Counted from the stretch's first letter, positions 32,902 through 44,349 are shown. The stretch is DNA of 64,000 bases from Elephas maximus indicus (GCF_024166365.1 NC_064838.1:72866001-72930000); one strand, 5' to 3'. Notes: generated by a model from the letters alone, not told the origin. Numbers and translations are program-made.

Positions 32902-32909
32902 TAAATAAA
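32902..32909 (+). promoter_or_regulatory. Possible polyadenylation signal after the repeat exon
   Basis: TTAAATAAAG lies ~85 bp after the exon tail. The minus-strand copy has AAAATAAAA at the matching place. If exon 5 is not spliced, transcripts could end here; this is inference. Confidence 0.35.
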
Positions 32910-33016
32910 GTTTTGTTTTAATAATAGCTTTCAAGTGTGTAATGTAGTGGCTTTATGTACTTCCACAATCCTATTCACCATCACCAGTATCTACTTCAAA
33001 ATATTTTCATCAGCAC

Positions 33017-33190
33017 TGTGATGGTTAATGGTATGTGTCAACTTGTGTAGGCCATGATTCTCAGGGGTTTGGCAGACATTATGTAATCACACTCCATTTT
33101 AAGATCTGATGTGAGCAGCCAATCAGTTAGAAGAGACATTTCCTTGGGAACGTGGCCTGCAAATTAATACATTTCCTGGGGTGTGCAGCC
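33017..33190 (+). mobile_element. ERVL LTR remnant fused to pol (plus copy)
   Basis: It starts TGTGATGGTTAATGGTATGT like the LTR at 10355-10903 and breaks off at GTGCAGCC, where pol begins. It has the same structure as 23371-23549. Confidence 0.75.
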
Positions 33191-34640
33191 ATAAATCTGG
33201 CCAATGTGTTTTTCTCCATCCCTGTTTTGAAGGACCACCAGAAGCAGTTTGCCTTCAGATGGCAAGGCCAGCAATACACCTTCACTGTCTTATCTCAAGG
33301 TATATGATCTCTCTAGCCCTGTATCATAATTCAATCAACAGGGACCTTAATCACCCTTCCTTTCCACAATACATCACACTGGTCAATTACATTGATGACA
33401 TTATGTTGATTAGACTTAGTAAGCAAGAAGTGTCAATGACCCTAGAGTTATTTGTAGAACATTTTGTGTGCTAGAGGGTGGGAATTATTCCCCCAAAATT
33501 CAGATATCTTCCACCTCAGTGAACTTTCTAGGGCTCCAGTGGTGTGGGCATGTCAAGATGTTCCTTGTTAAGTGAAGGATAAGTTGATGTATCTGGCCCC
33601 TCTGGCAACAAAAAAGGAGGCACAACCCCTGCTGGACATCTTTGTATTTTGGAAGAAACATACTCTTCATTTGGGTGTGCTACTCCAGCCTATTTATCAA
33701 GTGACTTGAAAAACTGATAGTTTTGAGTGGGGCCCAGAACAAGAGAAGACCTTGCAAGAGGTTCAGACTGACGTGCAAGCTGTTCTGTCACTTGAGCCAT
33801 ATGATCCAGCTGATCCAGCGATGTTTGCAGAGTCATTTGCAAATAAAGATGTTATCTGGGGTCTTTGGCAGGCTCCTATTGATGAATCACAGTGCAGATC
33901 CTTAGGATTTTGGAGCAAAACCCTGCCATCCTCCACAGATAACTACTCTCCTTTTGTGAAACAGCTTTTGTCTTGTTAGTGGGTCTTAGTAGGAACTGAA
34001 CTCTTAAACATGGGCCACCAAATCACCATGTGGCCTGAGTCACCCATCATGAATTGGGTGTTGTCTGACCCATAGAGCCATAAAGTTGGATGTGCACAGC
34101 AGCACTCCATCATTAAATGGAAGAGGTATATACGATACAGGGCCTGAGCATGACCTGAACACTCAAGTAATTTGCATGAGGAAATGGCCCAAATGCTCAT
34201 GGTCCCCACTCCTGTCACATTACCTGCCCTCTCCCAGTTTGCACCTATGGCCTCACTGGGAGTGCCTCATGATCAGTTGCCTGAGGAAGAGAAATATCGT
34301 GCCTGGTGCATTAATGGTTCTGCGTGTTGTGCAGGCACCACTTGAATGTGCACAGCGGCTCGCTGCAGCCCATTTCTGGGACTTCCCTGAAGGACAGTGA
34401 TGAAGGGATATCTTCCCAAAGGCAGAACTTCAAGCAGTGCACCTGGTTGTTCACTTGGCTTGGAAGGATAAATGGCCAGATATGCAGCTGTACACAGATT
34501 CATGGGCTGTGGTCAATGGTTTGGCTGGATAGGCAGGGACTTGGAAGGAACATGATTGGGGAATTGGAACCAAGGAGGTATGGGGAAGTGGTATGTGATA
34601 GACATCTTCAAATGGGTCAAAGAACTCACATTAATGAGTG
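33191..34640 (+). pseudogene. ERVL pol: reverse transcriptase and RNase H (plus copy)
   Basis: RT words begin at about 33200; the catalytic motif YIDDIM is at 33388-33405, inside an open frame of 97 codons (33181-33474). RNase H lead-in words WGLWQAPIDESQ and GFWSKTLPSSTDNYSPF (33752-33979) follow. Later words (KQCTWLFTW, LQMGQRT) lead to about 34640, where likeness to ERVL stops. Integrase and the 3' LTR are missing. Stops and frame changes occur throughout. It lies just downstream of the RalGDS-like repeat exon, as in the minus copy. Confidence 0.8.
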
Positions 34641-34819
34641 ATGACTCCTTGTCTTTTACCAGGGATCCCTCTTTCTGCATTGGGCCTTTAGAGCAGACAA
34701 AAACCATTATTGCTCTAAGCACCATTGCTGGGGTGAAATTATCGTTGTTGGATGTTTCATCCTGTGATCTGCTGAACTGGAATAATGAGGAGAGGCATAG
34801 TAATATGCGTAGGGCCTTT

Positions 34820-35005
34820 CCCACTTATTAGCTGTGAGATCTTCAGCAAATTACTGCCCCTCTCTGATCCTCAGTCTCCTCAGCTTTACAATGGGAGTAA
34901 TACTGTCTTCCTCACAAGATTATTGTTGAGGATTACATTGAAATACTTGTGAAGCAGCCAGAATGATGTCTGCCACATAATAGGCAATCAATGAAAGGGA
35001 GTTAA
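34820..35005 (+). mobile_element. MIR
   Basis: TTAGCTGTGAGATCTTCAGCAAATTACT, CCTCAGTCTCCTCAGCTTTACAATGGGAGTAATA and ATTGTTGAGGATTACATTGA follow MIR order nearly end to end. Confidence 0.8.
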
Positions 35006-35530
35006 AGCAAGAGATACAGGAAAGGTGGCCTGTATGCAGGTTCAACCTGGGAGTGCACAGTAAAGTTGAGGGAGGGATTTCTTGTCACCCAGGGCATCAG
35101 ACTCCTTCCTATATAGTTGTCAGTTAGGTCCTTCCTGCCCAGGTCCCCTATATTCAATGCCTAAAGAGGTTCATTTACTAGAGACTTTTTTAAGACAAAT
35201 ACAGGTTTGACAAGGAAAGTCCGAACCCATACAATGAAGTGGGAGCTATGTACAGTTTACTGCGGTTAACAAAATTGTGTAGTGGGTAGGCCAGCAGCAG
35301 TTTCTCTCTCTTCTTCAAGAAATGAAGCTGTCAAGTCATATTTGAGCAGATCTCGAGATCAACTTTTGCTATGCAGATGTAGGCTAAGGGCTTTTATGCC
35401 ATGAGTAAGACATTTGTATTTGACTAGGAAAGCAGCTCCTCTTGTAGCATGCAGAAGTCTAAGGAAGATTTGTACAAGTTACACAAGAAACTCAGGGGTC
35501 TCCTGGGAGAGAAGGAATTGAATGTATCTT
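35006..35530. other. No recognised feature
   Basis: Unique-looking sequence. A frame at 35449-35530 with KEDLYKLHKKLRGLLGEKEL looks helical but is short and runs straight into the simple repeat; I cannot support it as a gene. Confidence 0.4.
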
Positions 35531-35533
35531 ATC

Positions 35534-35990
35534 ACAACCAACCATGGCCAACATCAGTACCAACCATCACTACTACCACCACCACTACCTCCACCACCAC
35601 AGCCATCGCCATCTCCACCATACAACCCATCACCACCACTTCTACTACCACTGTCACCACCATCACCAACGCCAATACTACAATTTCCACCACCACCATC
35701 ATAGCACCAACCATAATCATCACCATAATCACCATCACCACTTCCATTATACAACCCACCAGCAGCATCGCATCACCTACTGTCACCACCATCATGCTAC
35801 CCACCACCACCTTCACCACCTCCCTTACACAGCTCATCACCACCATCATTACCAGTACCACCATCACCATCACTCTTACCATCAATTTTACCACCACCAT
35901 CAATGATGCCGCCTGCCACCAGAACCACCCTCATTACTCTCAATATCAACATCATCAGCATCACCACCTCCATTACAAAACCTGTCACCG
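35534..35990 (+). repeat. Imperfect (CAY)n / (ACC,CAT)n trinucleotide repeat
   Basis: About 450 bp of CAC, CAT and ACC triplets with scattered changes. Low stop density opens frames of 199, 120 and 123 codons on both strands: a Thr/Ile-rich frame, a His/Tyr-rich frame and a Val/Met-rich antisense frame. These follow from the repeat and are not genes. Confidence 0.9.
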
Positions 35991-35999
35991 CTACCATTA

Positions 36000-37069
36000 C
36001 CACCCTCACTTTCACCATTGTTCCTTCCCCTACAATTCAGATCTCTAAGTTTGGAGAAATGAATTTTGGCCTAGGCCCATTGGCCAAAGACCCTAATATA
36101 AAGTTCTAAGAGAGAGAGAACACATGGACTTTCCTTGGCCCTAAAAGGGGAGAGAGGAAGTGGAGTGATAGTTTTCTTTTTCTTTTTGAGGCTACGGATC
36201 TTGAGATCTATTTGCACCCTGATGTACATGTGGGAAAAATAACACACAACTGGTTTGGGGGAACTCAGACCCTCTAAGTCTGAGAAAACAGAGCGTTATC
36301 CTTTCTTAAAGGAAAGCTGGGTCCATTAATCTTAATTCAACCAGCTCATTAAGCAAAAAGACTCCCAAAACTACCCCAAATTCACCATCATGGGACAGTC
36401 TATCATCCAAGGAAACAGTGGGGATGAGATAATCAAGTGGGCAAATGGCCCCTGGTGAGGGTGAGTCTTGAAGGTGATTAGACACAAATGCTGGACTTTC
36501 AGATATTCCCAGAAAGTGGACAAGGCTTGAGGGCTTCTCTTTAGGGTCTGACTGAGACGCCATTAATCCTACCTCAAATAATAAAAAGAGAGCAAGAGTG
36601 AGTCAGGAAGTGAAAAATACAAGTCAGAGACAATTCCCATACTATGTGGTCCTGGCATTAATCTCCAATCCCTACTAACTGAGAATCAAGGGACTCCTCA
36701 TCTGGGTGTGGCAAGGACTTCTCTGTCCTGGCCCAATCTTTTCTTCTGTCACCAGGCTCTGCAGTCCTCACTGGTCCTCCTTTGTGTGCCACGCTGTTCC
36801 ACATCAAGCTCTCAGGCATTAGGAAAGGGGCTTTCTTAAATACAAGTTCTTTGCCTGTTTTGGCTTTGACACTGAGATTGCAGAGGATTCTCATTCTTTT
36901 CCAGCCTGAAGGTACAGAGCTTCATCAGCTGTGTTCATGTAGCTTTAAGGTCCCTGGGTGGCTATGGAAACAGCACGGGGATGGTGAGTGACCTCCTCTA
37001 ACCTCACAAGGGGGAAGAGAACCAAGACCAACAGCCCCAGCCTGTCCCCATGAGGTGGAGGCCAAACAC
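36000..37069. other. No recognised feature
   Basis: Mixed composition with no repeat boundary, exon or RNA gene that I can support. Confidence 0.4.
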
Positions 37070-37684
37070 GCCTCCTCTCTCCACCGTCTTCACCAATTCT
37101 GACACCAACCGTCCCTCACACAGCACTCTCTACTTCTCTGCTGGGCTCGATAATTCATTGCAGTGGCCACACAGAACTCACAGCCCATACTTCTTATTAT
37201 GGGGTTTATTAGAGAACTGACAGGTTACAGTTCAGCTCCAGGAACACTCAAGGACACAGTTCTTCCATAGGGCAGTCTCTTCCCAGCCATGCTCGCAGGC
37301 CCAGTTCTCCCTGGCCCTAGGCCTCTGCCCAAAGGCACTCTCTGTCCGTGAGCTGGAAAGCCCAATGTGCAGTCTCCCTGCTGCCAGGTCTCTGCTGCCA
37401 CTTCTCACTGCCTTTAGTGTTAAAGTTCTCTCTCTCTGTCTCCTGGTTCCAGGAGCTTCTCAGCATAGGGATCCCAGGTCCAAAGGACATGCTCTCTGCT
37501 CCTGGCTATTCTTCCTTGGTGGTGGAGGGATCTTCTCCTTCCTACCTCCTTCAAGCCTAGCAGAATGGCAAACCTGATCAATCCTTTTGGTGGCCGCAAT
37601 TACCATATCTGCATAGTCCTGCCCAATCACTTGATGGGAGTTGCAAGACCATGGCTAGAAAGGCCACACGAAAGTCATCCATCA
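37070..37684 (-). mobile_element. LTR-like element (class uncertain)
   Basis: The minus strand carries CTCTAATAAACCCCATAATAAG (an AATAAA signal near the end) and, at the other end, a GTGTGATGGATGAC-type start near 37684. Composition and length (~0.5-0.6 kb) fit an LTR. Exact ends are not certain. Confidence 0.5.
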
Positions 37685-37686
37685 CA

Positions 37687-37898
37687 CCGCAGTGGCGCAA
37701 ACAGTTTGCATTGGACTATGAACCAAAAGGTTAGGGATTCGAAAACACCCAGCAGTGCCACAGAAGAAAGGCCTGGCAATCTTATGCCATTAAGATTACA
37801 GCCAAGTAAACCCTATGGAGCTTGATTCTACTCTGTAACAATTGGGGTCGCCATGAGTAGGAATTGATTCAACAGCAACAGGTTCTGTTGGGGTTTTC
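37687..37898 (+). mobile_element. AfroSINE, long form, diverged
   Basis: The head CAGTGGCGCAAACAGTTTGC is followed by the extra internal block GCCTGGCAATCTTATGCCAT and ends GTCGCCATGAGTAGGAATTG with an AACAGGTT tail. The same long form is at 48436 and 54865. Confidence 0.8.
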
Positions 37899-38893
37899 AT
37901 ATAGCTTTAACTTTACCTTTTGCTATTGGGACATTAAGGGAATCATGCCTCCTTTTCCAAGTTGGCTGTGAAATACTGCTGCTGACATGTTCACTGGGAA
38001 TGGCCTTGTATTGCCTGCTCTGCTCAGCGTTCTGCCTCGCTCTGGTCTGGGCACCCTCTGATCTGTGTCGCCCGAGTATGAGGAGGTTTTAAAGCCTGTG
38101 CTGTTAATTGGGTGGCAAGAGAAGTAAACAGCCTACAAAGGCCTCCCCTGAGTCATCATCAGCTCTGGGGGGAATCGGATGTTGCACTGGGAACTATTCC
38201 CCCCCACCCCCCACCAGCTACAGCTGTCTGAGCTGTCTGAGGTTTTTATTTTCATGTTTTGTTTTTTAACTATTTTGTGCACACTTCTATGCAGGCTGCC
38301 CAGGCAGTTCTCCAGCCCACACACTGCCCAGCTCAGCTTTGACCCAGTAATTCAGCCTGGAACCAAGGTAGAGCCAGAGAAACTGCCACCATGAGCACAA
38401 ATTAGTGACACAAAGGGCCCCAGACAGACTTCTGTCCCTAAGGCCCCCAGCTGCCTGGGTCTGTTAGCTGAAGCTTGAGGAGTTTTTAGTTTTAAAAATA
38501 CTTCAGTCGCTAATATCAAAAGAGGCGCTGTCTAAAACTTATAAGGTATACAGATAGCAAGGGAATCAAATTCTGAACATCGGGACTGAGGGCAGTATTT
38601 TTTTTTTTTTAATGTTCTCAAGTTTAGCAAGAAGCACTGTTGTATTTATGTAAATTTTATATGCACTAACATGGAAATTATTATTATGGGACAAAAAACT
38701 TGAGATTCTTTGAAGGAAAAACACAAATAAGGACAGAAGAAATAATGCAGCAATGACAAGACCCCTTAGCAGTTAGTTAGCCCGTGTGGTAAAATTAAGC
38801 TGGAAAAAGTTGTAATTGTCCCATTCTGGTTCCAGCTGAGTCCTTCTCAAAGGACTGAGATAAAGTATATGTGTGGGTGGGTTAGAAAGAGAG
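37899..38893. other. No recognised feature
   Basis: Contains a C-rich run near 38200 and a T11-12 run near 38600. No exon or known repeat is supported. Confidence 0.4.
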
Positions 38894-39051
38894 ACCAAAA
38901 ACCTGTTGCCCTTGAGTCGATTCTGATTCATAGCGACCCTACAAGACAGAGTAGAACTGCCCCATAGGGTTTCCAAGGAGTGGCTGGTGGATTTGAACCG
39001 CCAACTTTTTGGTTAGCATCTGAGCTCTTAACCACTGCATCACCAGGGCTT
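38894..39051 (-). mobile_element. AfroSINE (short form)
   Basis: Reverse copy: CTTGAGTCGATTCTGATTCA, GGGTTTCCAAGGAGTGGCTG and CTTAACCACTGCATCACCAG. It abuts the TG-rich repeat. Confidence 0.9.
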
Positions 39052-39056
39052 TAAGA

Positions 39057-39385
39057 AAGAGAAAGAGAATGTAAACGTGAGTGTGCCAGTGTAAATTGTG
39101 TTTGTAAACATGATTGTAAATGTGAATGTGTGTGTGACTATGAATATAAGAGTGTAATGTGTATATCTGAAGGTGAATGTAAGCTGTGTGAGAGTGAACC
39201 TGCATGTATAACTTTGTGAATATGTGAATGTAAGTACGTGAATATGTGTGTGTGTGAGTCATGTAAGTGTGAGAGTAGCTATGTGTGAGTAGAAGTTGTC
39301 TGGTGTGAATGTGAGTGTACAAGTCTGTGTGTAAGTGGGTGTGAGTGTGAATGTGTGTATGAGTGTAAGTTATGTGAGTGTGTGC
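39057..39385 (+). repeat. Imperfect TG-rich minisatellite
   Basis: Runs of GTGTGA/GTGAATGT/GTAAGTGT words. The minus strand stays open as a His/Thr-rich frame that also reads through the neighbouring SINEs (38939-39580). That frame is a composite artefact. Confidence 0.8.
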
Positions 39386-39507
39386 ATTTACTATGCATCC
39401 GAAGATGTAAGATTTAGGAATCTCAACTTTGAAAACTCTATTATTTCTGAGCACTAACAGCCCCTTGTCCCCAGCGAGGTTAGCTTGGGAGTTGGTAATG
39501 GCTACAA

Positions 39508-39705
39508 GGAGCCCTGGTTGTGCGGTGGTTAAGTGCTCGGCTGCTAATTGAAAAGCTGGTGGTTTGAACCCACCAGCCATTCCACAGGAGAAAGATGTGA
39601 CAGTCTGCTTCTGTAAAGATTGCAGTCTTGGAAACCCTATGGGGCAGTTCCACTCTGTCCTACAGGGTCACTGTGAATCAGAATCGACTCAACAGCAACA
39701 GGTTA
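39508..39705 (+). mobile_element. AfroSINE, form with GAGAAAGATGTGACAGTCTG block
   Basis: The head GTGCGGTGGTTAAGTGCTCG is followed by an internal block GGAGAAAGATGTGACAGTCT and TTCTGTAAAGATT that the short form lacks, then the common 3' end. Confidence 0.9.
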
Positions 39706-40220
39706 TAACGTCCATCCAGCCCTATTTGCCCAGGACAGAACTCATTTATGCCTGTTGTCCTGGCATAACTTTCATTTCTTTGCAGCCGTATTGATTTTTG
39801 GTTGAGGTATAACTCACATCAGTAAAGGACACAACTCTTAAGGGTACAGCCTGATGATCACTCCAGGGAAGTCTCCCAGGGTTTCTCATCAGCCTACCTG
39901 AAAGAGGGTAGATTTCATTGTCCGCTAGCATTTTACTTCCCCTGTGGTCTTTGAGGGATACTTTATACATGCTGGAGAATCAAAGGAAATGTATTGCAGC
40001 ATTCTGGAAACCAGGGAGAATTTAAATTACATTGCCTTGACTTGATGGGCTTTAAGGATATGTCGATTCCAGAAGGTGGAAATTATTATAAATCTTCATA
40101 GAAGTTACCATAATTCAAAGCGTCTAAACTTCCCTTTACCCCGTTACCACCAGTCCAGCCTTCCTCTGACAAACTTGACTTTGGTTAAAGGAATGAGTCA
40201 TCCCACTGGGAATCATACAG
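39706..40220. other. No recognised feature
   Basis: Ordinary sequence between a SINE and a MIR; no supported feature. Confidence 0.4.
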
Positions 40221-40224
40221 GAAC

Positions 40225-40460
40225 TGTGGGAAAGAGTATGGGATTTGGAGTTGGCCAGGCTTAGCTTTGCAACTTGGCTCTACCATTTGCTAGCTCTGTG
40301 CCCTTGGGTAAGTTGCTTTAACTCCTCTGGGCCTCAGTTTCCTAAATATAAAAGGAGCAACACGATTTACTTTGCAGAGCTGGGGTCAGGATGATATTTA
40401 ATGAATACATGGGGCCTGGCGCATGGGCACCAAGTAGATGATAGCTAATATTTAAGTCAG
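40225..40460 (+). mobile_element. MIR
   Basis: GAGTATGGGATTTGGAGTTG, CCATTTGCTAGCTCTGTGCCCTTGGGTAAG, CCTCTGGGCCTCAGTTTCCT and GGCGCATGGGCACCAAGTAG follow MIR over its full length. Confidence 0.8.
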
Positions 40461-40474
40461 ATTTAAGGATCAGA

Positions 40475-41000
40475 ATAAAAGCAAAGTGTGGCAGATTATA
40501 TTTTCCAAAATTGGCTGCAGCACTATTTCCAGTCTCACTCATTCTTCCAGAATTTTGCTGCTCCCTGTCAAGAGGCAGGGTCTATTTCTCCTCCCTGTGA
40601 ACCTGGACAAAACTTTCTGACTGCTTCAATAAATAAACAATGTGGCAGAAGCAATGTTACATGACTTCAGAGGCTAGATCAAAAAGGACAATACAGCTTT
40701 TGCCTAGTCCTTTCTCTCTAGCAAGATGCTTACCCTTGGAACTCAGCCACCATGCCATGAGGAATCCCATACTAGCCTACATAGAAAGATGACATGGATA
40801 GGCCCACATGAAAAGGAATTGAGGCCCCCAGCCAATAGCCATTATCAACCATCAGACTTATGAATGAACAAGGCTTCAGATGATCTCAGCTCTCACATAC
40901 AAGACATCCCTGCTGTGTGCTGCTCAAATTCCTGACCCACAGGATCCATGAGCATAATAAATGGTTGTATTAGCTATGAATTTTTGAGGTAATTTTTTAA
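40475..41000 (+). mobile_element. MLT1-like LTR (MaLR)
   Basis: The middle carries AACTCAGCCACCATGCCATG and GCTCAAATTCCTGACCCACAGGATCCATGAGCATAATAAATGG, typical of MLT1 LTRs near their polyadenylation site. The ends are diffuse. Confidence 0.65.
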
Positions 41001-41487
41001 CGGGGGTAGTAATTAGAATTCAGTGTAATCAAGGTGTTTCAGATGGGGTTGACATTTCTCTGGTACATCTGCATCAGGCTGTTTGCTTTCATTCATTCCA
41101 AAATCAAAGGTTAAAAGCCTATTTTACATATTTGTACTGTTGCTTATGTTTGTAACCCAGGATGGAGGTTTCTTTTCACAAAATTAATTGGCTCTGTACT
41201 CAAACCCAGTGTGGTCTTCTATATCCAAGCTCCTACAGCCCTGGGTATTATTTAACACTGCCCATTTACTAGCCTGTGGGAGGTGGAACTATAAAATAAT
41301 GTAACCATTGTATAACCAAAGATGTGTGAAGTTGTATATCCAAATTGCTGCTATCCCATCCAGACAGCAGCTGTGGAAAACTGAATCCTGTTCCTTTGTT
41401 TTCCATGCCACAAAGATGGAAACTTCCTCTAGTACTATGAATTCATTTGAGGAAGGAGAGAATTACAGTAAATTAGCAAGACCTTCA

Positions 41488-41695
41488 GGAGCCCTGGCAG
41501 GTCCGTGGTTAAAGCACTCGGCTGCTAACCAAAATGTGGGTGGTTTGAACCCATCAGCCACTCCATGGGAGAAAGATGTGGCAGTCTACTTCTGTAAAGA
41601 TTTACAGCCTTGGAAACCCTGTGGGAGACTTCTATTCCATCCTATAGAGTTGCCATGAGTCAAAATTGACTCAGTCGCAGTGGGTTGGTTTGGTT
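41488..41695 (+). mobile_element. AfroSINE, form with GAGAAAGATGTGGCAGTCTA block
   Basis: GGTCCGTGGTTAAAGCACTC head, GGGAGAAAGATGTGGCAGTC block and TTGCCATGAGTCAAAATTGA 3' end. The flank AGCAAGACCT(C/T)CAGG appears on both sides (41474-41487 and 41696-41708), a target duplication. Confidence 0.9.
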
Positions 41696-41867
41696 AGCAA
41701 GACCTCAGGTCCCAGCCAAGGAAAATTAGGCCAGAAAGCTAAGGCAGCAGCAACACCAGTTTTGCAGGTGGGTCCAAACCAGAGAGAATGGGATCCACAG
41801 GCAGATCACGCTCATGAGAACCACACTATGGTCTAGAGCAGTGGTCACAGTAGAGTGCATAATAGAG

Positions 41868-41995
41868 TGGCTAGAGCATGAGCTTTGGATCAAACTAAGC
41901 TGGGTTCACGTCTGATTTCTCCACATACTGGCTGTGTGACTTTGAGTGAGTTCCTCAATTTTGTCATCTGTAAAATAGTACCTGCCTCTGGCAGA
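41868..41995 (+). mobile_element. MIR
   Basis: GCATGAGCTTTGGATCAAAC, GGCTGTGTGACTTTGAGTGAG and TTGTCATCTGTAAAATAGTACCTGCC follow the MIR core. Confidence 0.8.
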
Positions 41996-42004
41996 GGTTA
42001 CCAG

Positions 42005-42390
42005 TTGTCTTCCAAAGATATGCATTCCTCCTATATAGTGTAGTTGGGGCTATAAGCAGCTGCCCAGCATCTAAATTGCTCTGTGTGACTAGACCTGGTT
42101 AATGAAATACAAGCAGAGGTCACTTCTATCACTTCTATGCTGAGGTGGCTAAGTGCCCAGTGCACATTGCCCACACTAACTTCCCCTTTCCTGGTGAACC
42201 TGGAGGTCAAGAGTTAAAGACAGTGACATCACAAGGTAGAGTGAGCCTGGATCCCTGCATCACCACTTCGAAGAGAACCACTCAACCTAGAACAGGCACA
42301 CTGCACCTTGTGCGAGTTACTATGTTAACACACTGAAAATTGGGGGTTGTTTGTTACAGCTGCTAGCTTACCCAGCTCATACACTGTTAG
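42005..42390 (+). mobile_element. MLT1-like LTR (MaLR)
   Basis: GAGCCTGGATCCCTGCATCACC and ACACTGAAAATTGGGGGTTGTTTGTTACAGCTGC are MLT1-type 3' words. Confidence 0.65.
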
Positions 42391-42525
42391 ATAATCATTA
42401 ACTGCATAATTGTAGGTAATTATAAACGATTTTTTATCATTTATCTTTCCCACTTGACTGGATGTTCCTTGAAAGCAAGGACTGGACCCTATTCACCCAG
42501 TGCCTTACACTGTGTCTGGTGCACA

Positions 42526-43051
42526 TGTTATGGATTGAATTGTGTCCCTCCAAAAAATGTGTGTCAACTTGGCTAGGCCATGCTTCCCAGTATGGTGTGA
42601 TTGTCCACCCTTTTGTCATTTGATGTGATTTTCCTGTATGTTGTAAATCCTAACTCTATGATGTTAACGAAGTGGGATTAGCGGAAGTTATTATGTTAAT
42701 GAGGCAGGACTCAATCTGAAAGATTAGGCTGTGTCTTAAGTCAATCACTTTTGAGATGTAAAAATGAGAATTCAGCAGGGAGACATGGGGACCTCATACC
42801 ACCAAGAAACCAGAGCCAGGAGAATACTGTGTCCTTTGGACCATAGTCCCTGCACTGAGAACCTCCTCAGCCTGGGAAGATTGATGATAAGGCCCTTCCT
42901 CCAAAGCTGACCAAGAGAGGAACCCTTCCCCTGGAGCTGACACCCTGAGTTTGGGCTTCTAGCCTCCTAGACTGTGAGTGAATAAATTTCTCTTTGTTAA
43001 AGCCATCCACTCGTTGTATTTCTGGTATAGCAGTGCTAGATAACTAAGACA
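42526..43051 (+). mobile_element. Solo LTR, same family as 7351-7862
   Basis: It starts TGTTATGGATTGAATTGTGT and ends GATAACTAAGACA. AATAAA lies in GTGAATAAATTTCTC, ~75 bp from the end. No internal retroviral sequence is attached on either side. Confidence 0.8.
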
Positions 43052-43540
43052 ACATACAAGGCAGTGAGTAAAATTGAATTTGCAGCTTGATTAAGAGAAG
43101 AGAATTAGACTCTGGGCTCTTCAACAAAAGGAGAAAGGAAAGGTTGATGTTTTTTTTTTTTAAAAAAAAAGCTTCATTACTGAAAGTAGTTATTTAAACA
43201 CTTGCCAGAAGCACTGGAAGAAAAACAAATCCACTTAGCAGTAAAGTTATGATTTGCCAATCAGCACTTTGATGCCAAGTGGGACTGGAGAAATGAGTTT
43301 TCCCAATAGAAAGTTTTGGAAACCAAGGTTTCCTATTAGATTTTCTTTAAAGTTCCACAATGCTTTTCAAGGTTGATTAAATGGTTGGCTTAACCACTGG
43401 TTCATGCTTTCAGCAGATGAAATGGAGTCATTTAGAGAAGGAAATGATTGTGTAAATGCAAAATTGGTAGCAAGAATTGTATCTGAAAATGATACCTTAT
43501 TGGCACCATCTGGGTTTTCTCTTTCAATTATCAATGTGAA
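43052..43540. other. No recognised feature
   Basis: Contains a T/A-run at 43150-43170. Nothing else is supported. Confidence 0.4.
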
Positions 43541-43544
43541 TAAA

Positions 43545-43740
43545 CATAACTTGCATTTATATAGCACTTTCTTTTTATCATTCCCGTGTGTTTTCACAAC
43601 AATTCTGAGTTAGGACACGTTTTATTGTCATTATTTCAAGATGGAAAATCCATGAAATAAAGAGAGTTGTGATTTGGCCACATCTCATGGCTCATGTGAG
43701 AATCAGAAGCCAGATCTCCTGACTCTCAACATAGGCCTTT
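43545..43740 (-). mobile_element. MIR
   Basis: Reverse MIR: TTTATATAGCACTTTC, CACAACAATTCTGAGTTAGG, TTTGGCCACATCTCATGGCTC and AGAAGCCAGATCTCCTGACTC. Confidence 0.7.
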
Positions 43741-43904
43741 TTCCCCACCAGACGTCCCAGGTCGATATGTGTTCATCATGGATGATAGCCCAGTAGAAAC
43801 CAAATCAGACAATGTTTGAGTCCAGTCTGGACAAGGTCTCATGTTTGGGTCTCTCATGGGATGAAAAAGTAAACTAGGACATGGTCCTATAGTCCAACAA
43901 CAGC

Positions 43905-44074
43905 CCAAAAACCAAAACCAAACCCGTTGCCGTCGAGTCAATTCCAACTCACAGCGACCCTATAGGTCAGAGTAGAACTGCTCCATAGTTTCCATGGAGT
44001 GCCTGGTGGATTTGAACTGCAGACCTGTTGGTTAGAAGCTGTAGCACTTAACCACTACACCACCAGGGTTTCCA
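43905..44074 (-). mobile_element. AfroSINE (short form)
   Basis: Reverse copy with CCGTCGAGTCAATTCCAACTC, CACTTAACCACTACACCACC and a leading AAAACCAAAACCAAACC, the complement of the GGTTTGGTTTT tail. Confidence 0.95.
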
Positions 44075-44180
44075 AACAATGGCCCAGCTAGAGAGAAATA
44101 ATCTAAATACGTGACCAGTTAAAAAACTAAATAAAATGTTCTCCCCTTTCAGTAGCAGAAGATAGAGCATAGGACAAAGA

Positions 44181-44349
44181 AAAAAAAAAAAAAAACTCGT
44201 TGCCGTCAAGCAGATTCCGACTCATAGTGACCCTGTAGGACAAAGTAGAACTGCCCTACAGAGTTTCCAAGGAGGACCTGGTGGATCCGAACTGCCGATC
44301 TTTTGGTTAGCAGCCGTAGCACTTAACCACTATGCCACCAGCGTTTCCA
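44181..44349 (-). mobile_element. AfroSINE (short form)
   Basis: Reverse copy beginning with an A-run, then CCGTCAAGCAGATTCCGACTC and CACTTAACCACTATGCCACC. The flanks GAACATAGGA and GAGCATAGGA suggest a target duplication. Confidence 0.95.

Noticed and set aside
35449-36048. 199-codon Thr-rich open frame
   Set aside because: Created by the CAY repeat. The same tract is open in other frames and on the other strand.
38939-39580. 213-codon minus-strand open frame rich in His and Thr
   Set aside because: It is stitched from two SINEs and a TG-rich repeat; there is no family likeness and no reason for translation.
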